15,212 nucleotides of DNA from Candidatus Accumulibacter sp. UBA704. Lineage in GTDB: Bacteria > Pseudomonadota > Gammaproteobacteria > Burkholderiales > Rhodocyclaceae. Below the pieces are notes generated by a model that worked only from the letters and a program-made list of their open reading frames with translations, searched no databases and was not told the origin of the DNA. This document shows positions 1-7,880 of the stretch, one piece after another; position 1 is the stretch's first letter; each line of letters starts with the position of its first letter. The position numbers and the translations under genes are program-made. The stretch spans positions 28,185-43,396 of the forward strand of contig DBMG01000196.1 in the NCBI GenBank assembly GCA_002304785.1. Direction: 5' to 3'.

Positions 1-133
1 CCCCCCTGACAAGGGGGCTCGGGGGTTAAACAGGGCAACAAACACCCACCCCGAGCATTTCCCCCTTGCCACCCATACAGGTAAACTGCGCCCCGGCTCA
101 AAATACGAAGGAATCCTGCTTTAGGAACAACTT
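1..133 (+). other. Upstream leader of the liv operon
   Basis: Non-coding as far as I can see. It holds an 8-bp inverted repeat (GCTCGGGG at 17-24, CCCCGAGC at 49-56, loop 24 nt), and a C6/G5 pair at 1-17 could also fold. The repeat is followed by only a short ATTT, so it may be the tail of an upstream gene's terminator or a leader hairpin. I found no convincing -35/-10 pair. The livH ribosome binding site AGGA is at 123-126, 7 nt before the ATG. Confidence 0.4.
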
Positions 134-1048
134 ATGGCTCTTGCTCTGCAGCAACTCATCAACGGGCTGACGCTCGGCGCGGTCTATGGGCTCATCGCGA
201 TCGGATACACGATGGTGTACGGCATCATCGGCATGATCAATTTCGCCCACGGCGACATCTACATGGTCAGCGCCTTCATCGCGGTCACCGGTTTCACGCT
301 GTTGGCCGCCTTCGGCGTCAGTTCGGTGCCGTTCGCCCTGGTCGTGGTGCTCATCGTCGCTGTGCTGTTCACCTCGGTATATGGCTGGGCGGTCGAACGA
401 CTCGCTTATCGGCCCTTGCGCGGATCAACCCGGTTGGCGCCGCTCATCTCGGCGATCGGCATGTCGATCTTCCTGCAGAATATGGTGCAACTGACGCAGG
501 GTGCGCGCGTCAAGCCGATTCCGCCGATGCTGACGGGGGGAATCGACATCTACGAGACAGCGGAATTCACCGTGCGCATCGCGTATTCGCAAATGCTCAT
601 CGTCCTGGTTACGGTCGGCCTGATGATCGCCTTCAGTTGGCTGATCACGCGCACCTCGTTCGGCCGCCAGCAACGCGCGTGCGAACAGGACCGCACGATG
701 ACGGCGCTGCTCGGCATCAACGTCGACCGCACGATCTCCCTGACCTTCATGCTCGGCGCCGCGCTGGCCGCCGTGGCCGGGGTCATGGTCACGGTGTACT
801 ACGGGGTGGTCGACTTCTACATCGGCTTTGTCGCCGGCATCAAGGCCTTCACCGCCGCCGTGCTGGGGGGCGTCGGGTCACTGCCCGGGGCGATGCTCGG
901 CGGCCTGATCATCGGCCTGATCGAGGCCTTCTGGTCGTCCTACCTGTCCGCCGAATACAAGGACGTGGCCACCTTCAGCATCCTCATCCTGGTGCTCATG
1001 TTTCGTCCCTCCGGCTTGCTCGGCCGGCCTGAAGTGGAGAAAGTCTGA
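134..1048 (+). CDS. livH: Branched-chain amino acid ABC transporter permease LivH
   Basis: Inner-membrane permease of a HAAT-family ABC importer (branched-chain or related amino acids). The 304-residue length matches the family. The N-terminal segment contains the family-typical run from NGLTLGAVYGL (residues 10-20) to INFAHG (35-40), and the C-terminal part has GGVGSLPGAMLGG (about 244-256), also typical of LivH. Hydrophobic segments run through the whole protein. The ATG is preceded by AGGA at 7 nt spacing. The stop overlaps the livM start in TGATG, so the two are translationally coupled. It should pair with LivM to form the channel. The real substrate cannot be told from the permease, because HAAT systems also carry urea, amides or aromatic acids. 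Confidence 0.93.
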   Translation: MALALQQLINGLTLGAVYGLIAIGYTMVYGIIGMINFAHGDIYMVSAFIAVTGFTLLAAFGVSSVPFALVVVLIVAVLFTSVYGWAVERLAYRPLRGSTRLAPLISAIGMSIFLQNMVQLTQGARVKPIPPMLTGGIDIYETAEFTVRIAYSQMLIVLVTVGLMIAFSWLITRTSFGRQQRACEQDRTMTALLGINVDRTISLTFMLGAALAAVAGVMVTVYYGVVDFYIGFVAGIKAFTAAVLGGVGSLPGAMLGGLIIGLIEAFWSSYLSAEYKDVATFSILILVLMFRPSGLLGRPEVEKV

Positions 1049-2355
1049 TGCCCCCCCTCGTTTTTGCCAACGACGCACCGACGGCTGCCGAGCGGCTCAA
1101 GGATGCTTCCGGGGTGGCGCTGATCGCGCTGTTGCTCGGCATTCCGATGATCGGCCTGACCACGGCCGACCAGGGAGGCTCGTTGCAGGTGCTGACGCGC
1201 TGGCCCCTGCTGGCGGCCTTCATCGCCGCGTCGTTCTGCGGGCGCCTGGTAGTGCGCTACCTGCTCGATGCGCTGAAGCGGCGCCGCCAGGCGCAGGACC
1301 GGCAGGCCGGCGCGGCGGGCGCAAAGGAGACGCGGCGCGGTGGCCGCATGCTCGAATCGATCGGGTGGCTGGCGTTCGGGCTGGCGCTAGTGCTGCCCAT
1401 TGTCTTTTCCGACAACCGCTATGTCGTCGACACCGCGACGACGGTGCTGATCTACGTCATGCTCGGCTGGGGGTTGAATGTGGTGGTTGGCTTGGCCGGC
1501 CTGCTCGATCTCGGGCACGTCGCGTTCTATGCGGTCGGCGCATATGCCTACGCATTGCTGTCGACGCAGTTCGGCTGGGGCTTCTGGGCGGCGTTGCCGG
1601 TCGCGGGCATCATCGCCGGCGTGTTCGGGCTGGCCCTCGGCTGGCCGAGCCTACGCCTGCGCGGCGATTACCTAGCCATCGTCACGCTCGGTTTCGGCGA
1701 GATCATCCGTGTCGTCCTGATCAACTGGACAGATTTCTCGGGCGGACCGAACGGCATTTCCTCGATCCCGCGGCCGACCTTCTTCGGCTTGCCCTTCGTG
1801 CCGTCGAGCGACAATCCGACCTTCGCCACCTATTTCGGGCTGGAGTTTTCGCCGATGCACCGCATCATCTTTCTTTACTACGTGATCCTCGTGCTCTCGC
1901 TGCTCACCAATGTGCTGGTCAAGCGCTTGCGCAAGCTGCCGATCGGCCGCGCCTGGGAGGCCGTGCGCGAGGACGAGATCGCCTGCAAGGCGTTGGGCAT
2001 GAACGTGACCAACGCCAAGCTCTCGGCCTTCGCCCTGGGCGCGATGCTCGGCGGCGTGGCCGGCGTGTTCTTTGCCGCGCGGCAGGGCTTCATCTCGCCG
2101 GAATCCTTTACCTTCAACGAGTCGGCCATCATCCTGGCCATCGTGGTGCTGGGCGGCATGGGCAGCCAGTTGGGGGTCGTACTGGCGTCGGTGGTGCTGG
2201 TACTGCTGCCCGAACTGGGCCGCGATTTCGCCGAGTACCGCATGCTGCTGTTCGGCGCGGCGATGATCCTGATCATGGTCTGGCGTCCGGGCGGCATCCT
2301 CTCGCACCGCGAGCCGACGCTGCTCCTGTCGTCGGAAGGAGGTCGCCGTGAGTAG
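1048..2355 (+). CDS. livM: Branched-chain amino acid ABC transporter permease LivM
   Basis: Second membrane subunit of the importer, 435 residues, close to the usual LivM length. The first 110 residues hold two hydrophobic segments separated by a charged Arg/Gln/Ala-rich cytoplasmic stretch (about 72-100), the accessory N-terminal part seen in LivM. The permease core begins near residue 130. It includes GLAGLLDLGHVAFYAVGAY (about 148-166), DYLAIVTLGFGEIIR (about 207-221) and a C-terminal VLGGMGSQLG segment followed by RPGGI. The start overlaps the livH stop by 1 nt, and the stop lies 8 nt inside livG. It belongs to the livHMGF operon. Confidence 0.93.
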   Translation: MPPLVFANDAPTAAERLKDASGVALIALLLGIPMIGLTTADQGGSLQVLTRWPLLAAFIAASFCGRLVVRYLLDALKRRRQAQDRQAGAAGAKETRRGGRMLESIGWLAFGLALVLPIVFSDNRYVVDTATTVLIYVMLGWGLNVVVGLAGLLDLGHVAFYAVGAYAYALLSTQFGWGFWAALPVAGIIAGVFGLALGWPSLRLRGDYLAIVTLGFGEIIRVVLINWTDFSGGPNGISSIPRPTFFGLPFVPSSDNPTFATYFGLEFSPMHRIIFLYYVILVLSLLTNVLVKRLRKLPIGRAWEAVREDEIACKALGMNVTNAKLSAFALGAMLGGVAGVFFAARQGFISPESFTFNESAIILAIVVLGGMGSQLGVVLASVVLVLLPELGRDFAEYRMLLFGAAMILIMVWRPGGILSHREPTLLLSSEGGRRE

Positions 2356-3211
2356 CGACGTTGCGGTTCCCCTTCTCAGCGTGGAGCGGCTGACCATGCG
2401 TTTCGGCGGGCTGGCAGCCATCGACGACCTGTCGCTCGACGTCCCGCCGGGCAAGATCACCGGGGTGATCGGGCCGAATGGGGCGGGCAAGACCACCTTT
2501 TTCAACTGTCTGACAGGGTTCTACAAGCCGACGGTCGGCAGCGTCCGCCTCAACCATCCCGAGCGCGGCGTCCTGCGGCTGGAAGACCTGCCCAGCCATC
2601 AGGTGGCGCATACGGCGCAGGTGGTGCGCACGTTCCAGAACATCCGCCTGTTCCCCAAAATGACAGTGCTGGAAAACCTCATCGTCGCCCAGCACAACGT
2701 GCTGCAGAAGGCATCGCAGTTTTCGCTGGCCGGTATCCTCGGCCTGCCGTCCTATCGCCGGGCCGAAGCGCAGGCCGTGGCCAAGGCTGTCGACTGGCTG
2801 ACCCGTCTCGGCCTGATCGACAAGGCGGATACGGCAGCGGGCGACCTGCCCTACGGTACTCAGCGGCGCATCGAAATTGCCCGCGCGCTGTGCGTCGATC
2901 CGTTGCTCCTGTGCCTCGACGAACCTGCGGCGGGGTTGAATCCGCGTGAATCGGGCGAACTCAACGAACTGCTGTTGCGCCTGGTCGCCGACGAAGGACT
3001 GACCATCCTGCTCATCGAGCACGACATGAGCGTGGTGATGAACGTGTCGAATCACATCTGCGTGCTCAACTACGGGCGCAAGATCGCCGAAGGGACGCCG
3101 AAGCAGATGCAGAACGACCCGAACGTAATCAAGGCCTACCTCGGCGAGGAAGAGGCCGACGAATTGCTGTACGGAGAGAAGGGCGGCGAAAGCACGGGGG
3201 TGACGCCATGA
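2348..3211 (+). CDS. livG: Branched-chain amino acid ABC transporter ATP-binding protein LivG
   Basis: Cytoplasmic ATPase subunit, 287 residues, about 30 longer than enteric LivG. Visible motifs are Walker A GPNGAGKT (42-49), the Q-loop in RTFQNIRLF, a signature region LPYGTQRR (167-174), Walker B LCLDEP with the catalytic Glu at 192, and the H-loop in LLIEHDM. The signature lacks the LSGGQ form. LivG proteins commonly have LSYGQQRR here, so this is a mild variant. The extra length is in a loop before the Q-loop and in an acidic C-terminal tail. The GTG start is supported by a near-perfect Shine-Dalgarno AAGGAGGT ending 4 nt upstream, inside livM. The stop overlaps livF in ATGA. Confidence 0.92.
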   Translation: MSSDVAVPLLSVERLTMRFGGLAAIDDLSLDVPPGKITGVIGPNGAGKTTFFNCLTGFYKPTVGSVRLNHPERGVLRLEDLPSHQVAHTAQVVRTFQNIRLFPKMTVLENLIVAQHNVLQKASQFSLAGILGLPSYRRAEAQAVAKAVDWLTRLGLIDKADTAAGDLPYGTQRRIEIARALCVDPLLLCLDEPAAGLNPRESGELNELLLRLVADEGLTILLIEHDMSVVMNVSNHICVLNYGRKIAEGTPKQMQNDPNVIKAYLGEEEADELLYGEKGGESTGVTP

Positions 3212-3930
3212 TGCTGCAACTGTCGGGCGTCCATGCCCATTACGGCCACATCCATGCCCTGCGCGGCATCGATCTGTCGGTGCAGGTCGGCGAGGTGGTG
3301 ACCCTGATCGGCGCCAACGGTGCGGGCAAATCGACCCTGCTGATGTCGCTCTTCGGCCAGCCGCGCGTGTCGGCCGGGCGTATTACCTTCGACGGCGAGG
3401 ACATCACCCGTCTGCCCACGCACATCATTGCCCGGCGCGATATCTCGCTGGTTCCCGAAGGGCGGCGCATCTTCCCGCGCATGACGGTCATGGAGAACCT
3501 GCTGATGGGCGCGGTGCTGGCCGATCCGCGCAACCTCGATGTCGATTTGAAGCGCATGTACGCGCTTTTCCCTATTCTCGAGGAACGGTTGGAACAACGT
3601 GCCGGCACGCTCTCGGGCGGCGAACAGCAGATGCTGGCCATCGCCCGCGCGCTGATGGCACGGCCGAAACTGCTGCTGCTCGACGAGCCGTCGCTGGGCC
3701 TCGCGCCGCTGTACATCAAGAAGATCTTCCAGACCATCCGCGAACTCAATGAGGATCACGGCATGACCATCCTGCTCATCGAGCAGAATGCCCACCACGC
3801 GCTGCGCGCCGCGCATCGCGGCTACGTCATGCAGCACGGCCAGATCACCATGACTGGCACCGGCCGCGACCTGCTGGCCAGCGCCGAAGTGCGGGCAGCG
3901 TATCTGGAGGGAGGGCACGCAGCGGCATGA
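3208..3930 (+). CDS. livF: Branched-chain amino acid ABC transporter ATP-binding protein LivF
   Basis: Second ATPase subunit, 240 residues, the usual LivF length. Walker A is GANGAGKS (35-42), the signature is LSGGEQQ (135-141), Walker B is LLLLDEP (155-161), and the H-loop is in LLIEQN (the usual His position reads Gln, as is common in LivF). The start codon overlaps the livG stop (ATGA). A second ATG directly follows at 3211, so the true start is uncertain by one codon. LivF and LivG should form the nucleotide-binding pair for LivHM. It is the last recognisable liv gene here, and no livK/livJ binding protein gene follows it. Confidence 0.93.
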   Translation: MMLQLSGVHAHYGHIHALRGIDLSVQVGEVVTLIGANGAGKSTLLMSLFGQPRVSAGRITFDGEDITRLPTHIIARRDISLVPEGRRIFPRMTVMENLLMGAVLADPRNLDVDLKRMYALFPILEERLEQRAGTLSGGEQQMLAIARALMARPKLLLLDEPSLGLAPLYIKKIFQTIRELNEDHGMTILLIEQNAHHALRAAHRGYVMQHGQITMTGTGRDLLASAEVRAAYLEGGHAAA

Positions 3931-3957
3931 AGGTCATGGCCGGCGGCATCCAGATTG

Positions 3958-4866
3958 ATGAGCAGTGATCATTCCCCTCCCCGCTGGCTCCCCTTCGTCG
4001 TCCTCGGCATCGGCCTGATGGCCATCTCCTTCGGTGCGATCCTGGCGCGAGTGGCACAGGCCAACGCACTACCATCTCTGGCCATCGCAGCGCTGCGGCT
4101 GGGGCTGGCAGCGCTGATCATCACGCCGTTCGCGCTGTGGCAGTCGCGCCGGGCGCTGTTGGCGATTACGCGGCGCCACGTGGCACTGGCCTTGGGTGCC
4201 GGTTTCTTCCTGGCATTGCATTTCGCCACCTGGATCAGTTCGCTGGAATACACCTCAGTGGCCAGCAGCACGGCGCTGGTGACGACCAATCTGCTGTGGA
4301 TCGGCATCGCGTCTTTCATTTTGTTCGGCGACAAGCCGGGGCGGCTGATGGCCTGCGGCATCGCCATCTCGCTGGCCGGCAGCCTGCTTATCTTCTGGAG
4401 CGACAGCCGGACCAGCGTGCCGGGGAGCAATCCTTTCCTCGGGAATTTCCTGGCGCTGATCGGTAGCTGGTGTTTTTCCGCCTACCTGTTGATCGGGCGA
4501 CGGCTGCGCGCCGACATGCCGTTGCCGGCCTACATCTGGCTGGCCTACGGCGCCGGCGCGCTGTTCCTGCTGCTCGGCTGCGCCGGGGCGGGGGTGTCGC
4601 TGGCCGGCTACACGGCGCCGGCGTACCTCGCGGCGCTGGGGATGGCCCTGGGGCCGCAATTGCTTGGCCATTCGGCGTACAACTGGTCGCTCAAGCATGT
4701 GTCGCCGACGTTTGTCGCCGTCGTCACGCTCGGCGAACCGGTGGGTAGCGCCGTGCTGGCCTGGATATTCTTCGGCGAGTCGTTTGCGTCATTGCAGGCG
4801 GCAGGCTTTGTCATGCTGCTGGCCGGGATTTACCTAGCGGCGGTTGGCGAAGGCCGCCGTTCCTGA
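3958..4866 (+). CDS. DMT superfamily (EamA) transporter
   Basis: Integral membrane protein of 302 residues with about ten hydrophobic helices arranged as two five-helix halves, the EamA/drug-metabolite transporter plan. Supporting motifs are the N-terminal GAILARVAQANALPSLAIAALR region and, in the second half, the typical VAVVTLGEPVGSAVLAWIFFGE segment followed by a last helix ending LAAVGE. Such proteins export or exchange metabolites such as amino acids, and the substrate cannot be assigned. ATG at 3958 is preferred, but an in-frame TTG lies just before it at 3955. It starts 27 nt after livF with no terminator between, so co-transcription with the liv operon is likely. Confidence 0.88.
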   Translation: MSSDHSPPRWLPFVVLGIGLMAISFGAILARVAQANALPSLAIAALRLGLAALIITPFALWQSRRALLAITRRHVALALGAGFFLALHFATWISSLEYTSVASSTALVTTNLLWIGIASFILFGDKPGRLMACGIAISLAGSLLIFWSDSRTSVPGSNPFLGNFLALIGSWCFSAYLLIGRRLRADMPLPAYIWLAYGAGALFLLLGCAGAGVSLAGYTAPAYLAALGMALGPQLLGHSAYNWSLKHVSPTFVAVVTLGEPVGSAVLAWIFFGESFASLQAAGFVMLLAGIYLAAVGEGRRS

Positions 4867-4890
4867 CTTTCTGGCAAGGATGTGGTGATT

Positions 4891-5343
4891 ATGAAGCGCT
4901 TGTGTCAATTCCTTTTTCTTTTGCTGTTTGCCGCTGCTTTCAACGCGTCGGCGGTCGAGGTCGTTTCGGCCGAATTTGGCGTCTTTGACGCCAGCGATCC
5001 GCAGCGGGTCGTCTTTGAACCGACACGCGTGATTCCACACCGCGAAGGTCAGCGCTATGGCTGGATGATCGAATTACGCGGCGTGAAGCGTTCAGTCAGC
5101 GTGCGCGAGGAGTATCTGTTACCGAGCAAAGCCGTCGAACAGCGTACCGACACGCCGGGCGGCACGAAGCTGGTGATCCCCATGGAACGGCGCAACCAGG
5201 TCAGCCAGCGCCAGTTGGTGCCGGTCGACGGGCGGATCTACGGCGAGTGGTCGATCGGTCCGCAGGAGCCGCCCGGGCGCCGGCAGCTCGATGTCGTGGT
5301 GGAAGGCCAGGTGGCCGCGAGCTTCGAGTTCGAGGTGAAATAA
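4891..5343 (+). CDS. Small secreted protein of unknown function
   Basis: I do not firmly recognise this family. The 150-residue protein has a clear Sec signal peptide: MKR, then a hydrophobic core of Leu/Phe/Ala, and a likely cleavage at ASA|VE (21/22). The mature part of about 129 residues is rich in beta-forming residues, has no cysteine and ends in EFEVK, which suggests a small periplasmic beta-sandwich. ATG 4891 is chosen because AAGGA (4876-4880) lies 10 nt upstream. GTG codons at 4882 and 4885 are in frame, but the first is too close to that site and both would spoil the signal peptide start. It follows the DMT gene by 24 nt and may share its transcript. Confidence 0.75.
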   Translation: MKRLCQFLFLLLFAAAFNASAVEVVSAEFGVFDASDPQRVVFEPTRVIPHREGQRYGWMIELRGVKRSVSVREEYLLPSKAVEQRTDTPGGTKLVIPMERRNQVSQRQLVPVDGRIYGEWSIGPQEPPGRRQLDVVVEGQVAASFEFEVK

Positions 5344-5407
5344 CAACCTCGTCGATACCCGTTAGAATCTTCAATTCGAAGTCATCGCCCGGATCAGGAG
5401 AAATCAG

Positions 5408-6304
5408 ATGGGTATGGAATCAGTTGCCGTGATCGGCCTGGGTAATATGGGAACCCCGTTTGCCCGCAATCTTCTCGCCAGCGGCTATGCCGTGACCGTG
5501 TTCAATCGTTCGCGCGACAAGGCGGAAGCGCTGGCGGCACTTGGTGCCATCGTCGCCGATTCACCGGCGCAGGCGGTCAAGGCAGGTGGCGTGGTCCTCA
5601 CCATGCTGTCGAACGACGCCGTGCTGGAGGAAGCGGTGCTGGGTGCGGGCGGCTTTGCCGACGCCCTCGGCGAAGGCGGGCTACACATCTCGATGAGCAC
5701 GGTGTCACCCGTGACTTCGCGCAAACTGGCCGACGAACACGCCAGGCGCGGAAGCCTGTTCGTCGCGGCGCCTGTGTTCGGCCGGCCCGAGGCCGCCGCC
5801 GCGCGAAAATTGTGGATCTGTCTGTCCGGTTTGGTGGCGGCCAAGGCGCGCGCCATGCCGATCCTTGAACTTCTAGGGCAGCGCGTGCAGGATTTCGGTG
5901 ATTCGCCGGACGCAGCCAGTGTCGTCAAGCTGTCGGGCAATTTCATGATCCTTTCGGCAATCGAGGCCATGGCCGAGGCGATGGCGTTGTGCGAGAAGAA
6001 CGGAATCGAGCGCACGGCGGTGTATGACTTCTTCACCAACGCCAATTTCGCGTGCCCGGTCTATCAGAGCTACGGGCGCAACATCGCCGGTAGAGTCTAC
6101 GAGCCGGCCGGTTTTGTCCTCGAGCTCGGGATGAAGGACATCCGCCTGGCGAGAGAAACTGCAGCGTCTTCCGGAGTGCCCATGCCTGTCGCCGATTTCC
6201 TGTTCCTGCGTTTGCAGGATGCCGTCAAGCAGGGAAGGGGAAAGCTGGATTGGTCGGCCATCGAACTGGCAACGGCTGAAAGTGCCGGGATTCCCTTGCC
6301 GTAG
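5408..6304 (+). CDS. NAD(P)-dependent beta-hydroxyacid dehydrogenase family oxidoreductase
   Basis: 298-residue cytoplasmic enzyme of the 3-hydroxyisobutyrate/6-phosphogluconate dehydrogenase superfamily. The Rossmann motif GLGNMG is at 10-15 and is followed by VFNRS at the usual cofactor-selecting end of beta-2. The family catalytic Lys and Asn are visible as K174 and N178 in VVKLSGN. The substrate-loop motif, usually DAPVSGG, reads AAPVFGRPEAA. That form occurs in a subgroup related to imine reductases and glyoxylate/succinic semialdehyde reductase-like proteins, so 3-hydroxyisobutyrate is not a safe substrate assignment. The start has AGGAG (5396-5400) at 7 nt spacing. It is separated from the preceding gene by 64 nt and probably has its own promoter. 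Confidence 0.86.
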   Translation: MGMESVAVIGLGNMGTPFARNLLASGYAVTVFNRSRDKAEALAALGAIVADSPAQAVKAGGVVLTMLSNDAVLEEAVLGAGGFADALGEGGLHISMSTVSPVTSRKLADEHARRGSLFVAAPVFGRPEAAAARKLWICLSGLVAAKARAMPILELLGQRVQDFGDSPDAASVVKLSGNFMILSAIEAMAEAMALCEKNGIERTAVYDFFTNANFACPVYQSYGRNIAGRVYEPAGFVLELGMKDIRLARETAASSGVPMPVADFLFLRLQDAVKQGRGKLDWSAIELATAESAGIPLP

Positions 6305-6413
6305 GGGGACGACAGCACATCGCAGAGCCCCAGTCGTTCGCATCGTCCTCCGCTTGTTTCGGCCAGGGATGCGCGATAGACTGTCCTTCCTTCTGGTTGC
6401 CTCCTTATAGAGT

Positions 6414-6809
6414 TTGATCGCTATTACCGTTCGTTTTCGCTGGCTGCTCGCCATCCTGTTGGCGCTCTCGCTGGTTCTGCCGCACCTGACGCCTTCCGGC
6501 GCCAGGGTGTCGTCGGGGGAGCGCGCGCAGATCGTTGCTGCTTCTTCCGCCTTCGTTAACCCGACGGACCTGACCGGAGGCGCGGGGAGTCTGTGTGTGC
6601 CCTCTTTGGCACCAGGGGGAGAGTCGGAAGGCGAGTCCTTTGGCGACGCGTATTCCGGCGATTATTCGCATGAGACTGACAAACTGCTGATGCTTTTCGC
6701 GCTGCACTGGGGGCGCGCTGTTGTCTCGTGGAGCAGCGTCTACTCCGCGGTCCTCACTCCCGATCCGGTATTTTCCTTCGAGCGCCCGCCCAAATCGGCC
6801 GTGGCCTGA
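6414..6809 (+). CDS. Hypothetical secreted or membrane-anchored small protein
   Basis: Not recognised. The open frame encodes 131 residues with an N-terminal Arg-Phe-Arg followed by a strong hydrophobic stretch (LLAILLALSLVLPHL), which looks like a signal peptide or single membrane anchor. The rest is low in charge, Gly/Ser rich in the middle (about 55-82), with one Cys, and ends FERPPKSAVA. The start is weak: an in-frame stop at 6408 rules out upstream starts, leaving TTG at 6414 with no clear Shine-Dalgarno. Hairpins directly after the stop, including a terminator-like one, favour a real gene. It could also be a spurious frame or a degraded gene. It lies between the dehydrogenase and the Tim44-like gene. 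Confidence 0.5.
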   Translation: MIAITVRFRWLLAILLALSLVLPHLTPSGARVSSGERAQIVAASSAFVNPTDLTGGAGSLCVPSLAPGGESEGESFGDAYSGDYSHETDKLLMLFALHWGRAVVSWSSVYSAVLTPDPVFSFERPPKSAVA

Positions 6810-6827
6810 ACCGGGCTCAGCCCCGGT
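6810..6827 (+). repeat. Hairpin directly after the 6414-6809 gene
   Basis: A perfect 6-bp inverted repeat ACCGGG (6810-6815) and CCCGGT (6822-6827), with a 6-nt loop, begins right after the TGA. It has no T-run of its own. It may protect the 3' end or act together with the terminator-like hairpin just downstream. Confidence 0.4.
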
Positions 6828-6829
6828 GA

Positions 6830-6861
6830 CGCGCCGTCGTTCGGACGGAGCGCAAGTTTTT
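6830..6861 (+). terminator. Probable Rho-independent terminator
   Basis: The stem is CGC-G-CCGTC (6830-6838) paired with GACGG-A-GCG (6844-6852), with one G/A mismatch and loop GTTCG. Four nt later comes a run of five T (6857-6861). It would end the transcript of the hypothetical gene before the Tim44-like gene. The gap between stem and T-run makes it imperfect. Confidence 0.5.
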
Positions 6862-6942
6862 CCCTCGCGGTATTCAACCAATGATCTGTCTGCCCGCCGT
6901 GGTTTTTGCCCGCGGTTGCAGGTCTCTTAACGGAGTTATCTC

Positions 6943-7806
6943 ATGAAAAAAATTCTCATGGCCGCATTCCTCTCGGTCATGGCTCTCGGCCTGAGTATGG
7001 GCGAGGCCGAAGCCAAGCGCCTGGGCGGCGGAAAAACGGTCGGCATGCAACGCCAGGCCGTCCAGCCGGCACCCGCGAAGCCCGCGCAGCAGGCGGCGCC
7101 GACAGCGCCAGCGTCACCGACCGCAACTCCTGCGCCCGCACCAAAACGCAACTGGCTTGGCCCGATCGCCGGGTTGGCCGCCGGAATCGGTCTGGCCGCC
7201 CTGTTCTCCCATTTCGGACTGGGCGCGGAACTGGCTAACGCGGTGATGATCGGCTTGCTCCTTATGGCCGCCCTGTTCGTGTTCAGAATGCTGTTCAGGC
7301 GCAATGCTCCAGTGGCGTCGCCGACGAACTCGACGATGCAGTACGCCGGAGCCGGTCATGCTTCTGCGGTTCCGCCCGCCGCCGAGCACGGCGGCGGGAT
7401 TTCCGCCGGGAGCGTCCTGCCGGCGTTGCGGATTCCGGCCGACTTTGACGCCGAAGGCTTCCTGCGGGTAGCCAAGCTCAATTTCGTCCGGCTGCAAGCG
7501 GCCAATGATACGAAGAACGTCGACGACATTCGGGAGTTCACCACTCCCGAACTGTTTGCCGAGATTCGACTGCAAATGGATGAGCGCGGTGCCGTCCAGC
7601 AGCAGACCGACGTCGTACGCCTGGATGCGGATCTCCTGGAAGTGGCGACAGAGGGCAGCCAGCACATCGCCAGCGTGCGCTTCAGCGGACTGATCCGCGA
7701 GGAAGCCGACTCTGCCGCGGCGCCGTTCGAAGAAGTGTGGAATCTCAGCAAGCCGGTTGCCGGCGACAAGGGCTGGGTCATCGCCGGAATACAACAGGTG
7801 AACTGA
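6943..7806 (+). CDS. Tim44-like domain protein
   Basis: 287-residue exported or membrane protein. Residues 1-24 form a signal peptide ending AEA|KR. Residues about 42-68 are a Pro/Ala/Gln low-complexity linker. Residues about 69-122 contain two hydrophobic segments separated by a short Phe/Gly turn. Residues about 160-287 form the Tim44-like domain, recognisable from FLRVAKLNFVRLQAAND, DIREFTTPELFAEI and the closing WVIAGIQQV. Bacterial members are common in betaproteobacteria and have no settled function; the fold is shared with a mitochondrial import subunit. ATG 6943 has GGAG (6932-6935) at 7 nt spacing. The gene sits alone between two terminators and likely forms its own transcription unit. 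Confidence 0.88.
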   Translation: MKKILMAAFLSVMALGLSMGEAEAKRLGGGKTVGMQRQAVQPAPAKPAQQAAPTAPASPTATPAPAPKRNWLGPIAGLAAGIGLAALFSHFGLGAELANAVMIGLLLMAALFVFRMLFRRNAPVASPTNSTMQYAGAGHASAVPPAAEHGGGISAGSVLPALRIPADFDAEGFLRVAKLNFVRLQAANDTKNVDDIREFTTPELFAEIRLQMDERGAVQQQTDVVRLDADLLEVATEGSQHIASVRFSGLIREEADSAAAPFEEVWNLSKPVAGDKGWVIAGIQQVN

Positions 7807-7826
7807 CCTGTCCTTGATGGGCTGCT

Positions 7827-7861
7827 AAAAAGAAACCCGGGCGAGCCCGGGTTTCTCTTTG
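7827..7861. terminator. Strong bidirectional Rho-independent terminator
   Basis: A perfect 12-bp stem AGAAACCCGGGC (7831-7842) and GCCCGGGTTTCT (7845-7856) closes on a tiny loop (effectively CGAG). T-rich sequence follows on the plus strand (TCTTT), and A5 precedes it at 7827-7831, giving T5 on the minus strand. It lies between the convergent Tim44-like gene and dctM and should stop both transcripts. Confidence 0.92.
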
Positions 7862-7880
7862 TGCGGAGGGACGTAGTTTG

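Noticed and set aside
1..56. Terminator of a gene upstream of livH
   Set aside because: The inverted repeat GCTCGGGG/CCCCGAGC has a 24-nt loop and only ATTT after it, too weak to call.
1672..2505. Minus-strand frame opposite livM and livG (277 codons)
   Set aside because: It spans the junction of two well-identified liv genes on the other strand and shows shadow-frame composition.
5363..5368. TAGAAT as a -10 box for the dehydrogenase gene
   Set aside because: The hexamer is good, but I see no acceptable -35 at 16-18 nt upstream, so I did not list it as a promoter.
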